A stretch of 64,000 nucleotides of DNA from Monosporascus cannonballus (lineage: Eukaryota; Ascomycota; Sordariomycetes; Xylariales): positions 1-64,000 of the forward strand of contig QJNS01000140.1 of the NCBI GenBank assembly GCA_004154925.1, in the 5' to 3' direction. Numbering within the stretch: the stretch's first letter is position 1; the number at the start of each line of letters is the position of its first letter. This document shows positions 11,163 through 21,899 of this stretch, in pieces. Both the position numbers and the translations under genes were made by a program. A model generated the notes under the pieces. The model was not told the origin of the DNA, ran no database searches, and saw only the letters and a list, made by a program, of their open reading frames with translations.

Positions 11163-14027
11163 TGTTTTGTTTGAATGAAATTGGATGCGTCGAGTAACAA
11201 TAGAGAAGATGCAATGGACAGTCCAAACTCAGTACTCAACACCGGAAAGGTTGCCTTGTGCTGTCCGGGTTATGGCGGAATAAAAGTTGCCTTGAGATGT
11301 GATCCAAACGAATGTCAATGATATCTAACGTGTGTGCGAGAGTATTGATATCATATGCTGAGTGGATGTAGATTGGAACCCAACGTTGAAATGCAAACGG
11401 TCTAGACCCCAGGGTCTAGTTGTCGATCCGTGGGAAAGCTTCAAGGAATGTCGAGGGGGTAAGGGTGGGAATAAGAAGGGATCTCTACTCTCCTTGAAAA
11501 GGAGTCAAGAAGTACGTTGAACCTTATGGGCTCGAATGAGTGGTCGTGCTAGCTAGCAGAGTGTTACAGCCTACAGGTTTAACGGCGAGGACCTACCCAG
11601 CCTCTTGTATTAGTGCAAATACTGTACGAAATAGTACAGTGTACATGGTTGGTGGGCAGTACTGAGGTTTTCCTTCTCTCCTCCGATCACTTCCTCAAGG
11701 GGAGAGCTTGGAGAAGGGATACCAAGATCACCGATCACTTACAGTATGACAAAGTCTGTGTTGGTAAAATTCGTACCTCCGTGGATGACGCGCCTCGCGC
11801 CCCACCGACGTTGTTCCAAAGACAGACTACGCCTATATTAATATAGTGTGTTTCTAGCGCGCCCCGCCGGGAATTAAACAGGGTAGTAATTTAGGTTTTT
11901 CCTTGATCGGAAAGCTCTCGGGTCTTGGCAGATGTTCTATCTCTGGCCTCGCATGGCCCAATTGGATCGGCACAAGTTGTCTTCAAGATCTTAGAAGGTG
12001 CAGTAAACATGCGGGGGACTGGTATTAGCAAAGAAAAGGTATCCATTGTCGTATCCCTTACACAAAGGAAAGAAAGCGTCAAAACATATCAAATTGAGTT
12101 TTCCTAATACCTGGATGAAGCACGGCAAGGATAGGAATAATAAACCGCTGTATATGACTTAAGCTCTATTACGGTTCTGACTCGCCAGAAACTCGACAAG
12201 AGTACTACCTAGGTAATAAGGGGGAGACCCTTAATGTGCAAAGTACGAGGAAGGCCTTGAGTTTCTCGTTTGCAGGGACGTCTACTATGAATGGGTACAC
12301 AGTAGAGTAGGAGAGTAAACTGTTTTAAGTGCTCTGCAACACCCAGACTGCGGGGATGGGGCAGCCTCGTGTAATAGGGTACAGGGACTAGTCAGTAGCC
12401 GTACTACGGCATTAAGCCACCATGCAAGGGTGTAGAATCTTGGCGCCACTTGTATTACCGCGACGCCAGCCCGATTGGATCACGCAAGCCCGGTTGGGGA
12501 GTTCCAAGATCGACTTGAGACCTGGCTGTTTCAAAATAATCAAAAAGTCTGCTGGCATGTGCAAGTCGCCGTACAGGAAATTTAATCTTTATAGGTACCA
12601 TCGGAACGTTGCATGTGATTACGACCTTTGAAAGGCTTCAAGGTTTTCGTGTCGAGAGGCATTTCATCGCATCCCAGCTGCTAACTTGCCCATTATCAAG
12701 GGGAAATCACTAATGCGTGGGGGTGGCCCCATCCATGCAGCTGCAGAAGAGAACCAATACGGAGTCGATCGGCTTTCTTGAGTCTTCTTCGCCCTGTCTC
12801 CTCTTTTTCATTAAAAGGGGTCACTCATCGTCTTCCGTTTCGACGTCTGACGTGGAAATAGGGGACAGGCGCGAGAACGTCTGCCCATGTACCGCATATC
12901 TCTCCGTTGAAGATCTCCGAGGACAGTATGTGTTACAGTACGAAGTACACCCCTTACTCCGCAACTTCGCATGTGCTGTGGAGGACAGAATCCAGATTAA
13001 ATCGGCGTTTTTCCCAGATCACGCCAATCACGATATTATGGAGAACCACACAGACCGTCTGGGCCTTTCCACAGTATTAGCAGGGCATGTATCCAGATTT
13101 TCCGACTCGTGGTTCGGGGTATCTAGGCATATCGTCCACTCTGCGAACGGTTAGAAGGGATGGAGCAACACAAAGCGACAGAGACCCATCTTGCGCCGAA
13201 AAGGGAGTTCGTTATGAGTTATCAATTTTCCTAACTCTTTGGGATCCTTTTTGAGTTCGAAATTACGCGAAGCCGAGTACCCAACACAGGGCCCGAACCC
13301 ACAAAACGGTTCGGCAGGGAGTGATGATGTGAAGTCGAAGCAATCGCGTTCCGGTCAATGCCACAGTAATTTGGCGATGCTCGAGATATTGATACAAGAT
13401 GTATTTCCCATTGATCCGTGCCCGTTCTCCCAGAACGCTTCCAAACACTAGGGCAACCGTGTAGGGAAGACTACTACCTCGACTACTGCGCCTATTCTTG
13501 GGACCGGGCCCGTGGATCTTCAGTGATGGAGTGCAGGGTGAACGCCTTCGGATGTGGACCGCTTCAAACATACCAACTTCATGGTGCGGAACGCTCGAAT
13601 ACTGCGTGAACAGAGAATACAGCATACATGTCCTTCATCTGTAGTTCCCAGTTTTCCCGGCTGGCTCGAAATCCGGATAAATTCTAGCAGAGCCGCATCA
13701 GGCGGCGATCCGACTGAGCAGTCGACTGATCTAGCGGGGAGGTCTTGGAGTTTGTAGCAACGGCCCACGACGTTACCGAATATCAGTGCGCAGGCACCGC
13801 GCTCTTTGGATAGGTGACACAAGTGAGAAATTGCATAGCCGGACAATGCTGCCCGGTGAGATTCTCTTCTAATAGCTCGGCCATATATCCAGGCAGCACC
13901 GTGCACAGCTATAAGGATGCCCAGAGAAGCACCACACAATAAGTATTAGAATTCAGGTTCTGAAACTGGATCTTTTGAGGCAATCATCGCTTATACATCA
14001 TCGCTCATTCGTTTCTGTGGCTACTGG
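11163..14027. other. Intergenic, no gene recognised
   Basis: A 2.9-kb stretch upstream of the channel gene. Several open frames of 60-145 codons occur (for example 12717-13154 on the plus strand and 13520-13939 on the minus strand), but none shows a recognisable domain or convincing exon structure. Base composition is ordinary, without RIP bias. It may hold the long 5' leader of the channel gene. Confidence 0.55.
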
Positions 14028-15612
14028 ATGTGTCAGCCGTTCCACGCAGGAGGGGTGGCAGCCCGCCCGCTCTTCGGCTTGACAAATCACATCCTCCGTC
14101 TCATCCAAGGCGACGTCTTTGACAGCCTCGAGTTTGACATCAACCGCGTGTCACCGGTCCTGACCATCGTCGGTTTCGCGTCACGCTCGGACGGATATGG
14201 TACGCTATTGCTCAACCGGACAATCCTATGGTGCCAGCAGTTCTTCACCGCCAGCATTATGGCGGCGGCGAGTGAAAAGCCGCACGGCCAAGCAATAGAT
14301 TAGCTCTGGGTTCATGTGGTAGAGCCTCGGGGCGCCAGATTCCTCACAGCGCATGTAATGTCCACCAAGAATGGCAAGCCTATAATCCTGGAGCCGTCGC
14401 AGCCTGGCACGATCGACCGGAGGCGACTCCGATCGAGTATCGCCCGGCGTTCGGTGCCACATGGTTCTTCGACGAGTGGAGCCTGTTCGTCGTCGTGCGT
14501 AATAAGAATACCCGGTCCGCCAACAGCATGATAATCCTCTGCCCGGATTTCCTCCCGCAATCACGGCGTCCGAGTCCAGGAAGGACGATGAGAGGATTTC
14601 GGTCATGTGGATCGGCCGCTCGACGAAGCCGATCAAAAGGTGCTTCGAGACATGTCGCGAATAGGCTGACAAGCAGGCGACTCCCTAGTCACGGTCCGCG
14701 GGTGCAGGGCTACCGGTGGGAGACCAAGGCGCGGAAACCGAACCGGCGCCTCAAGGCGGTATATTTCGACGAGCGAGCCGAGCGGGACCTCGTCGAGGAC
14801 ATCAGGGGTTACCTCGACCCCAAGGCCCAGAGATACTATGCCCGGGGAGCCATCCCTACCTGCGGGGGTACATGCTGCACGGGCTGCCTGACAGGGGCAA
14901 GACATCCTGCTCGCCGGCATGTTCGGCCTCAACCTGTGCGTGCTGAAGATTTAGAGCGTCAGTGGCGACACTCTTCTAGAAGAGCTCTCCCTGAAGCTGC
15001 CGCCCTACTGCATCGTGCTCCTCAAGGACATGACGCCGTCGACATGAAGCGTAGGACTCGGGAGGGGGAGGAGGAAGAAGGGGGAACAGAACATGCTAAG
15101 TAAGCTCAGGAGGCCAGACCCCGACGTTATCGCGCCCGGGTGCACGTTATCGGGTCTGCTAAACGTCCTCGACGACGTAGTGTCCTGGGAGGCCCGGATA
15201 ATCCCGATGACGTTCAGCCTGCCGGAAAAGCTCGACGAGACGCTGCCGCGACCGGGCCGCATCGATCGGAAGGTGTACCTCGGCCACATCGAGGAGTCGG
15301 GCGCCGAGCAGGCGGTCCGCCGCATATTCGAGCCGGACCCGCCCGAGCACCCGGACGTCGCCCGACGACGACCGCCAGTTGCGGGAGCGGGGAGAGCTGG
15401 ACAAGGCCGCCTTCAAATCCGCCGCCCAGATCCCCGACCTGCCGTCATGCCGGCGCGGCGGCGGGAGTACCTACTCCAGCACTACGATTCCGCATCGCGG
15501 GCGGTCGATGAAATCTCGGAATGGATCGCCAAGCAGATCGGTATGAAAGGTGGGCGACGGCCGGGAGAGACCGGGCCGAAGTGGGGCCCGAGAATGAAGA
15601 GGCGGCTGGTCG
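14028..15612 (+). pseudogene. BCS1-like AAA ATPase relic, frameshifted
   Basis: Remains of a fungal BCS1-type AAA ATPase; true Bcs1 is a mitochondrial inner-membrane chaperone that exports the Rieske protein. Recognisable pieces appear in order but in changing frames: an N-terminal membrane-like segment (about 14040-14270), the BCS1-N block with PAFGATWFFDEW (near 14440), ERISVMWIGRS (near 14600), VYFDERAERDLVEDIRGYLD (14758-14820), a Walker A region (14860-14905), a Walker B region (about 14992-15034), LSGLLNVLDDVVSW and RPGRIDRKVYLGH (15147-15290), and the C-terminal helix block EYLLQHYDSASRAVDEIS (near 15460). The P-loop reads HGLPDRGKTS instead of the usual GPPGTGKT, and the Walker B acids are changed (LLKDMT where LLEDID is expected). 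Several frameshifts and stops make it non-functional. Decay is by indels and substitutions, not RIP. Confidence 0.85.
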
Positions 15613-16148
15613 GTAATAAGTCAGCAAATGCCATTCAAGCAGGGTTTGCGGATGCTGCTCTGCAATCTAAAAGCTGCTCTATCCGCGAAGCCCATATGAC
15701 TGAAGGACCCGGGCCTACCTTGCCAGCACTGCTGATGACAAACAACAAGCTGGTTCTTACATCATGTGGCAACAGGAGCTTGGCTGCGATAGCTGGGGGC
15801 AGGCGGCTCAATCAAAAGAGAGAGACTATGCCGGCCACCTGCAAAAGGTGGCTCGAACAACTGTTACGGCGGCACCGTGGTTAAAGCTGGCGAATTTGGC
15901 GGGAATTTCGGGGGGTGTTACTTAGGAATCCACACATTCCAAGAGGGACTACGAAAAATAAAGAGCGTGATCAATGTGTAACATAGCATCAATCTCGAAA
16001 AATACGTGGATTCAAAGAGATATTACTTCATCAACAAAAGGTTTGATTGCATGTATGTACGCAAGTTGGAACGGAGGTATGTACAGTAGAATGATGAACG
16101 CAAGCACAGACCGAGCGGTTACCCCGGCCTGCGACATCTGTGGCACTC
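15613..16148. other. Short intergenic stretch
   Basis: Lies between the BCS1-like relic and the 3' end of the DUF6055-like gene. One frame stays open to 15884 but has no recognisable content after the relic. It becomes AT-rich after about 15900, consistent with 3' flanks. Confidence 0.5.
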
Positions 16149-17468
16149 TCAAGCAGTAGCACCCGAAATGGTAACGGTGTAATCCAGGCCCGTCTGGACA
16201 TCGCTCCCGAGCTTGAAGGGATCGTACTGGATCAGAGCGGGGGTGTTGGCCACGACCAGGCTAACCTCTTCGCCGCCGGCGACGGTTGTCGAGCCCGACC
16301 CGTTGGGGAGGTCGACATAGCGGGTAGCGCCGGAGCGGGTGTCGCGGACGGCCAGCGTGGCGGTGAAGGCGCCACCGCCGTTAGCGTTGACCCGCACGTT
16401 GACGGTCGTGGAAGAGCCCGAGGTCCGAAGCGGCACGATGTTGGCGCCCATGTACCGGGGGCGGCGCGTGCTCTTGACCCGCCACGTGTCGCTGCCCTGG
16501 GGATCGAGGTTCGCGTAGTTGATGTTGCCGCGCTGCTGCAGGAACACCTGCTGCGCCGTCGGGTGTCCGATGTCGACGTACGCCATGCGCGCCCAATAGC
16601 GCCCCACGACCTGCTGCGCCGTCGCCGACGACGCCGCCAACAGGCGGTCCAGTGTGTGCAGCGGCGTCTCGTTGCTGTTCCGCTGGTACTGCCGGAAAAG
16701 CTCGCGCACGGTATCCCGCCCGAGCCCCTCGAACTCGTCCGGGTTCGCCGTCAGGTACGCCAGGAACGGCCACGCCTCGTAGTAGTTGCCGCTGCCGGCC
16801 GTCCCATCCACGAGGACCTGGAACGAGTCCCCGATGACCTTGTGCAGGTTGATCTCGGTGGCGCCCGTCGGCTGGCCGAACCGAGACCGCGCGTCCGCGC
16901 ACAGCTCCGACGTCTTGTGCGTGTCGGCCACCCAGTTGGCCACCGTCTCCCACCAGGCGCCCGTGCGCGCCTGGTCCACCCAGGTCCGCTCGTGGTAGGT
17001 GAGCCCGTGGCCGTACTCGTGCACGGTCACCCCCGGCACCGACGTGTACCTGTGCTGCACCTCGAGCCACGACATGCCCGTCTTGAAGTCGCTGTGCATC
17101 ACTCCCGCGGCGCCGGGCAGCGACTCCACCGAGTACAGGTTGACCTTGGTCCAGGGCCCGTCGTCGGCGTCGTCGTTGAACGAGAGGCCCGTCGAGCGCC
17201 ACCCCAGCGTGTCGACGAAGCAGCTATAGGCCGCCTCCAGCATGTTTAGCGCCGCGTCCGCCGTGCCCGCCGGGGGCGCGCCGTACACGCGGAAGTGCGC
17301 CGAGTCCTTGAAGTTGTTGCCCCCGGGCCCGATGTTGGGATTCGCGCTGAAGGTAGCCGGCGGCGCGGCCGCGGCAACGGTCCTGGAGGCCGCCTGGGCC
17401 ACCGGCACTGCGGCACAGCCGATCGCGTGAAGAAGGGTAGCGGCGGTAGCCGCGCGGGTAAATGTCAT
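16149..17468 (-). CDS. Secreted DUF6055-like protein with gluzincin-type zinc motif
   Basis: An intact single-exon gene of 439 residues. I start at 17468 because the sequence MTFTRAATAATLLHAIGCAA then gives a signal peptide with a likely cleavage after VAQA; an in-frame upstream Met at 17621 would bury it. The mature protein begins near residue 27. Residues 150-154 read HEYGH, a HExxH zinc motif, inside the longer match HEYGHGLTYHE. Glu174, in WWETVANW 20 residues after the second His, is placed like the third ligand of gluzincins. The overall pattern (SAHFRVYG, LEAAYSCFVDTLGW, ANWVADT) resembles the DUF6055 family of secreted fungal and bacterial proteins. The C-terminal 130 residues are beta-rich. 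A peptidase role is inferred, not shown. A TATATAA lies about 86 bp upstream of the start. Confidence 0.83.
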   Translation of the reverse strand: MTFTRAATAATLLHAIGCAAVPVAQAASRTVAAAAPPATFSANPNIGPGGNNFKDSAHFRVYGAPPAGTADAALNMLEAAYSCFVDTLGWRSTGLSFNDDADDGPWTKVNLYSVESLPGAAGVMHSDFKTGMSWLEVQHRYTSVPGVTVHEYGHGLTYHERTWVDQARTGAWWETVANWVADTHKTSELCADARSRFGQPTGATEINLHKVIGDSFQVLVDGTAGSGNYYEAWPFLAYLTANPDEFEGLGRDTVRELFRQYQRNSNETPLHTLDRLLAASSATAQQVVGRYWARMAYVDIGHPTAQQVFLQQRGNINYANLDPQGSDTWRVKSTRRPRYMGANIVPLRTSGSSTTVNVRVNANGGGAFTATLAVRDTRSGATRYVDLPNGSGSTTVAGGEEVSLVVANTPALIQYDPFKLGSDVQTGLDYTVTISGATA

Positions 17469-17553
17469 GATGATGGTGATAATGCAAAAGGAGAGTCTGA
17501 GGGTACCAAGGACCAACAACAGCCACGACGACCGATTGCACTTTACCACGACA

Positions 17554-17560
17554 TTATATA
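17554..17560 (-). promoter_or_regulatory. TATA-like box of the DUF6055-like gene
   Basis: On the minus strand TATATAA occurs 86-92 bp upstream of the chosen start codon at 17468. The spacing suits a short 5' leader. It also argues against the upstream Met at 17621, which would place the box inside the coding region. Confidence 0.4.
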
Positions 17561-20500
17561 AGAGGCTTAAGTAGATCACTAGTCGGGATATCCTCCAGTT
17601 GTTCTCCATAGAACAATCCAATTTCCCGTGCCAAGGAAGGTACCCCTAGACGGCCATTCGATGGTGACACCATGGGAACCTACTTTCGCCGTTGAAGGAT
17701 CCGCCACGGAGTTTCGAAAAGAGTCAACGGAGTCGAACGAGATCCGGCAATGATCTACCATTGAAATTACTTAAGTTGGTCGCAGGGTACCAAGAACTAC
17801 CGAAGCATTTCGGAAGGTGAAGGATGTCGGTGCTTGTCAACTATACCAAATAATCGCGGTGGTCTTTGATTGAAGGATAATCTCAGACGTTGCCTATCCT
17901 GATGCTTGACCGCACCAATCGAATACGGTCGTGGAAATGAGATACTGTATGGAACGTAGGGTCTACGGGGTATTCATTAAGGACCGACGCCAGGGTCGAA
18001 CAGCCGCTCGTATCGTCGTAACATACGTAATCTTTTATATACTAGCAGTCTTAGGACTTCGGAAGAGCCCCTACTTCAGTATTCTATCCGATAGACAAGA
18101 TAAGCCATCAATCATAACAAATTTCTAGTTGTAGGTTCGAGTTTTCGCTGATGGTAGCAGATTGAGCCAATAAATTTGAAACAAACTGCCATTCCTTAGA
18201 CAGGTAACGCGGTAACAGGAACCTCTTAAAATTGTGATGACTAACGCCTTATCGCGCTTTATCAAATGTTTTCTCCAGCCGCATTTGTCAATTTTGTTGC
18301 TCTTTCCGCCTCCCTTTCTAGGTTACTATCTATTTCGAGGCGTGGAACACAAAGTCCACAAGGCAAAGTGATGTGACATCGCATACTCAAAATTCAACAA
18401 CTCAACGACTCGTGCAGAGCTCTAAGTGCCTTCCGGCCCATAATTTCCCAAACGCTTCGTTGTATAACTGGATACCTTTAGGGTTATTAGGTTGTCCTCC
18501 TATTTCAGAGTACACTTCTATCATTCATGACCTTTACGGCTATCTTGTTAAGATCAGTACCATTTTGGTAGCATCGCGCAAGTTGAAGTATGCTTAGAGT
18601 GTATTACAGCAGAAGTTCACCATTGTTATACGTCTGACTGTTGAATGTATTAGACAAGCTTTGTAAAGGATTATAAACCTCTTTCCTCTCACAATAAACG
18701 TGCGAGCTAGAAAAGGATGGGCCCGTTGGGACGAACATGTTGACCGGCGTTCCTAGCGGAGAACTCATGGGTACCGAATGTCGTGTAAAGCGGACATGCA
18801 TACTCGACAGGGTACCCAGACTCTGCCAGGCAATATATTCCAGGCCCGGGAATGACAGGGTAGCCACTGCATTGAACGGGACTCGACGATGTATAGAAGA
18901 TATGAGCTCAACCAGTATAAATTTGTTTCCCCTGACCCCCCCGATCCCCAGGGAATGGGGAGCGGAGCTTCTCGTATATACCCTGTTCGGACCTCCCGAG
19001 TATGCACTTAACAAAGAGCTCAGGCCATAATCCGCTGTCACCGTCTACGCGTCGTCAGCGATTAGAAATATAGGGCCGCTAGATGAATCACACTTCCATG
19101 TACATATGTCGTTGTGCCACTCCTAAGCCCATAGGGGTGATCACCTGGTATGGGCTCTAACGGGCACTTGCCCTAATTACTAAACCCAACGGCTTAAAGA
19201 TCACTCTCTGGGGAAATTGACGATTGCTACGTACGGAGTCAGAATCACTCTTCAGGCTATCATATCGATGTAGGCTGGGCCTGGTAGCTTGTTCGTTTTT
19301 AAGTTCCATTCGGACACTAGGCGTAGAAGCGTTGGGGTTCAGAAACTACAATGCCTTGTTAGAACATGACCTTTTCCCTTTGCACAGACAGGTAATTAGG
19401 ATGCGCAGAGGGCGGATCAGCAATATACAAAACCCAACTCCATGCACCTGTGTATCTGCTACTATCGGGACACATAGGCGCTATTATATGCCAAAAATTG
19501 TGATACAGAGCCAAGGGGGACTGCATGCGTCCATGGAAGGGTATAAAATATGGTGTCGGCGTTGATAATGTAAGAAGACTTCGGCTCCCAGGTCGATAAG
19601 GGTTCATATCGAAGTTGAATATACTTATCCAACCCCAAGACGCCCGCTAGAATATCTACCACGTTAGGGCGTACGTTTGGGCCTATAAAACCATAGGACC
19701 ACCATATTCCTCGTTGGAAAGCACATGAGACCCGTGCAGTTGAGACATGGAGTTTCCCATAGGAAATAATCCGTTAAATCATCAGAAAATCTCATACTAT
19801 AGGGTAGGAGAGCTGAACTTTCGTGGCCGAAGCCAAACTTTCAACCCTATGACCGCTAACCCATCACGTCAAACTCACTTAAAGGGTAGTAGTCTTCGTA
19901 GAGTCCATCTTCCGGGTAACTCGTTTGTATTGCTATAGGCTTTTGTTCATCATCTCAACTAGGTATTAGATTCCAAGGGGGTCTAAGAGGTTAGAGCGAG
20001 GGGAATATACCCCGCTGACGACGGTGAGAATACATAGTCTCCCGCTCCCCCCTTGCAGGTTTCGAAGCCGACCTCTAAGGTCGAGGATGGTGAATTGCTG
20101 AGACTGCTGGAAGGACTAGACGAGACTTAACATACGTCGAAGTGAGGATATCTGAGACTGATATAGAGACCAATTCGCATATGTGTCTCTTAAAGGAACT
20201 TACCATATCCCACATATATCCAGTTGATCATAAGCGTACAGTAGGCCGGGTTTCAAGGTTGGTCTCGCGCGGTAACTCTCCTGGAGGTGAGTGCTGCTTC
20301 GTATATAAATCACATACATATAAGAGGAATGTCCACAAAATGTAGGACTCTCACTACTCGGACGCAACGTGACCGGAGACGCGGCTTTGATGTGTTTATT
20401 GAATGATACGACAGATTAATTATTGAGTTGGAGAAGCTTCCCAGGCCACATGCTATGAAGGCTGCTCGCACGAGATATTTACTTCTTCTCCCGCTTAATC

Positions 20501-20708
20501 AGATCAAAGGCAAACATTAGCTCAAAAGACAAACCAAATAAACACCGCGCTATGCATTCAAGTCCCAAAACCCATCTGACTCTTTAGACTGTATGCGCTC
20601 TTCCTCTCACAAAATCTCGTAACAAATTGCTTCGGCGAAGCCTGACAACGATGGCGGTTCGAGGAAGAGCCCATCGTCTCTTCCAGATCAAGCTGGCAGA
20701 ATTCAGGC

Positions 20709-20748
20709 CACGGGACCGAGTCGGCGACCCTCTTGATCGGGTCCCGTG
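20709..20748 (-). other. Hairpin in the UBC7 3' flank
   Basis: A perfect 9-bp inverted repeat (CACGGGACC at 20709-20717 and its complement at 20740-20748) with a 22-nt loop lies 57 nt after the UBC7 stop codon. It would form a GC-rich stem in the 3' untranslated region. Any role in mRNA end formation or stability is speculative. Confidence 0.4.
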
Positions 20749-20804
20749 AACCCCTAGTACCCGAGAGCGAAGCGACAGTAACAGGATCCCAACAGGCCGC
20801 CGCA

Positions 20805-21373
20805 CTACAGACCCAACATGCGGCGCACGCTCTCCCTCACCCTAGCCTCGTACTCTGGCCGCCGCTCCCGCCACATCTTGGCGGCCTCGACGTTGGCCGG
20901 GCTCTCGTCGTTGGGCTCTGCCAGCATGCTCATGACGGAGATGAGGATCTTCTCCACGGACTGGATGGGGCTCCAGCGCTCGGAGGCGTGCTCGTAGTGG
21001 TTCGGGTCGTCTCCGGGTGGGTGGAGGATGGAGATGCAGACTAGACCGCTCGGGTAGACTGTCGTTTGATCGGCGTCAGTTCCCGGCGTGGGTCTTGGGC
21101 TTGCACGGACTACCGGGAAAACTCACCGTTGGGGTGAAAGATCTCTCCCAGGAAGGTCATCTTTGGCGGCGCAAGGGGGTAGTCCTTAGGAAACCGAAGC
21201 TCAGCGGGAAAGATACCGCCTTCGAAGGGGGTGCCCTCAGGGCCCTGAATGAGCGCCTCCCAGTGCAACAGGTCATCTTCGCTAACGGGGCCGGCGGTGA
21301 TGCCGTCAGGAGGGTTGTTCGTGAGCGCGCGGTACTCCTGGAGGAGGCGGCGGTGAGCTGTCGACTGCGCCAT
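20805..21373 (-). CDS. UBC7: Ubiquitin-conjugating enzyme E2, UBC7/UBE2G2 type
   Basis: An E2 of the Ubc7 class, which acts at the ER membrane with Cue1 and the Hrd1/Doa10 ligases in ER-associated degradation. Two exons: 21373-21127 and 21058-20805. The 68-nt intron (21059-21126, GTGAGT..CAG) interrupts a Val codon in [11 protein letters not shown]. The protein has 166 residues; yeast Ubc7 has 165. The UBC fold is complete: [39 protein letters not shown], then the catalytic Cys in [14 protein letters not shown]. The acidic-loop insertion after the Cys ([14 protein letters not shown]) is the hallmark separating Ubc7/UBE2G from most E2s. The C-terminus is the usual [11 protein letters not shown]. 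The gene is divergent from the mitochondrial protein gene at 21900. Confidence 0.95.
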
Positions 21374-21871
21374 CTGGGCTGTTTCTCTTTATAGGAAAGC
21401 CGTCCACTTCGGAAGCGGGCAGAGACAGCCTTTGTTAACCGGATATATGGATAACTGCGAATAGTACGGTGACTGCGAACCGGAATTGCTGGCGGTGGGT
21501 ATTGAGGAACAAGTATTAAGCAAATAAGTACACGGAAAACAAAGTTAGAAATTAGACGTGCGCGTTGGTTTGTATTCTTAGGATCAGGGGTGGTCCCGTG
21601 ATGTGTCATTTAAAGGAGAGAAGGACAGAGACGTCGTTGGATTCCGGGGGCTTGGACCGCTTTGGCGGGGTTGCACTTCGATTAGTGAAAGATCCATTTA
21701 AGCGAGGTTCTGCCAACTCCACAGGCGCCGCTCCTCCCGCTTCCGAAGCCCCGCGCCAAGGCCCCGCTCCTTTTATTCTTCTTTTATTCGCAACTCTTTG
21801 ATTCCCCACCCTGCGATGCCTGCGACAACCTGCGACTTCAATTCATCGAAATGCTGCATCGGGCTTCCACA

Positions 21872-21888
21872 CCCCCCCCCCCCCCCCC
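21872..21888. repeat. Poly-C homopolymer, 17 nt
   Basis: Seventeen C lie just before the preferred start codon of the gene at 21900. If translation began at 21798 this run would encode a proline stretch, and any slip in length would shift the frame. That supports the downstream start. Confidence 0.85.
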
Positions 21889-21899
21889 GAGGCCGCAAT

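Larger units (their letters stand above)
17469..20804. other. Gene-poor stretch, nothing recognised
   Basis: About 3.3 kb between the DUF6055-like promoter side and the UBC7 3' end. Open frames (for example 18604-19041 on the minus strand) have no domain. Composition is balanced and mildly AT-rich without the CpA loss of RIP. I see no tandem repeat, tRNA or transposon end. A 9-bp-stem hairpin near the UBC7 end is listed separately. Confidence 0.55.

Noticed and set aside
12717..13154. 145-codon plus-strand open frame in the gene-poor region
   Set aside because: Reads as random polar sequence without motifs or signal; no evidence of a gene.
16381..17202. Long open frames on both strands overlapping the DUF6055-like gene
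   Set aside because: They are Arg/Ala/Pro/Gly-rich shadows produced by GC-rich codons of the true gene.
21798..21899. Upstream start for the Mmc1-like gene
   Set aside because: The extra residues run through a 17-nt C homopolymer and precede a better presequence start at 21900.
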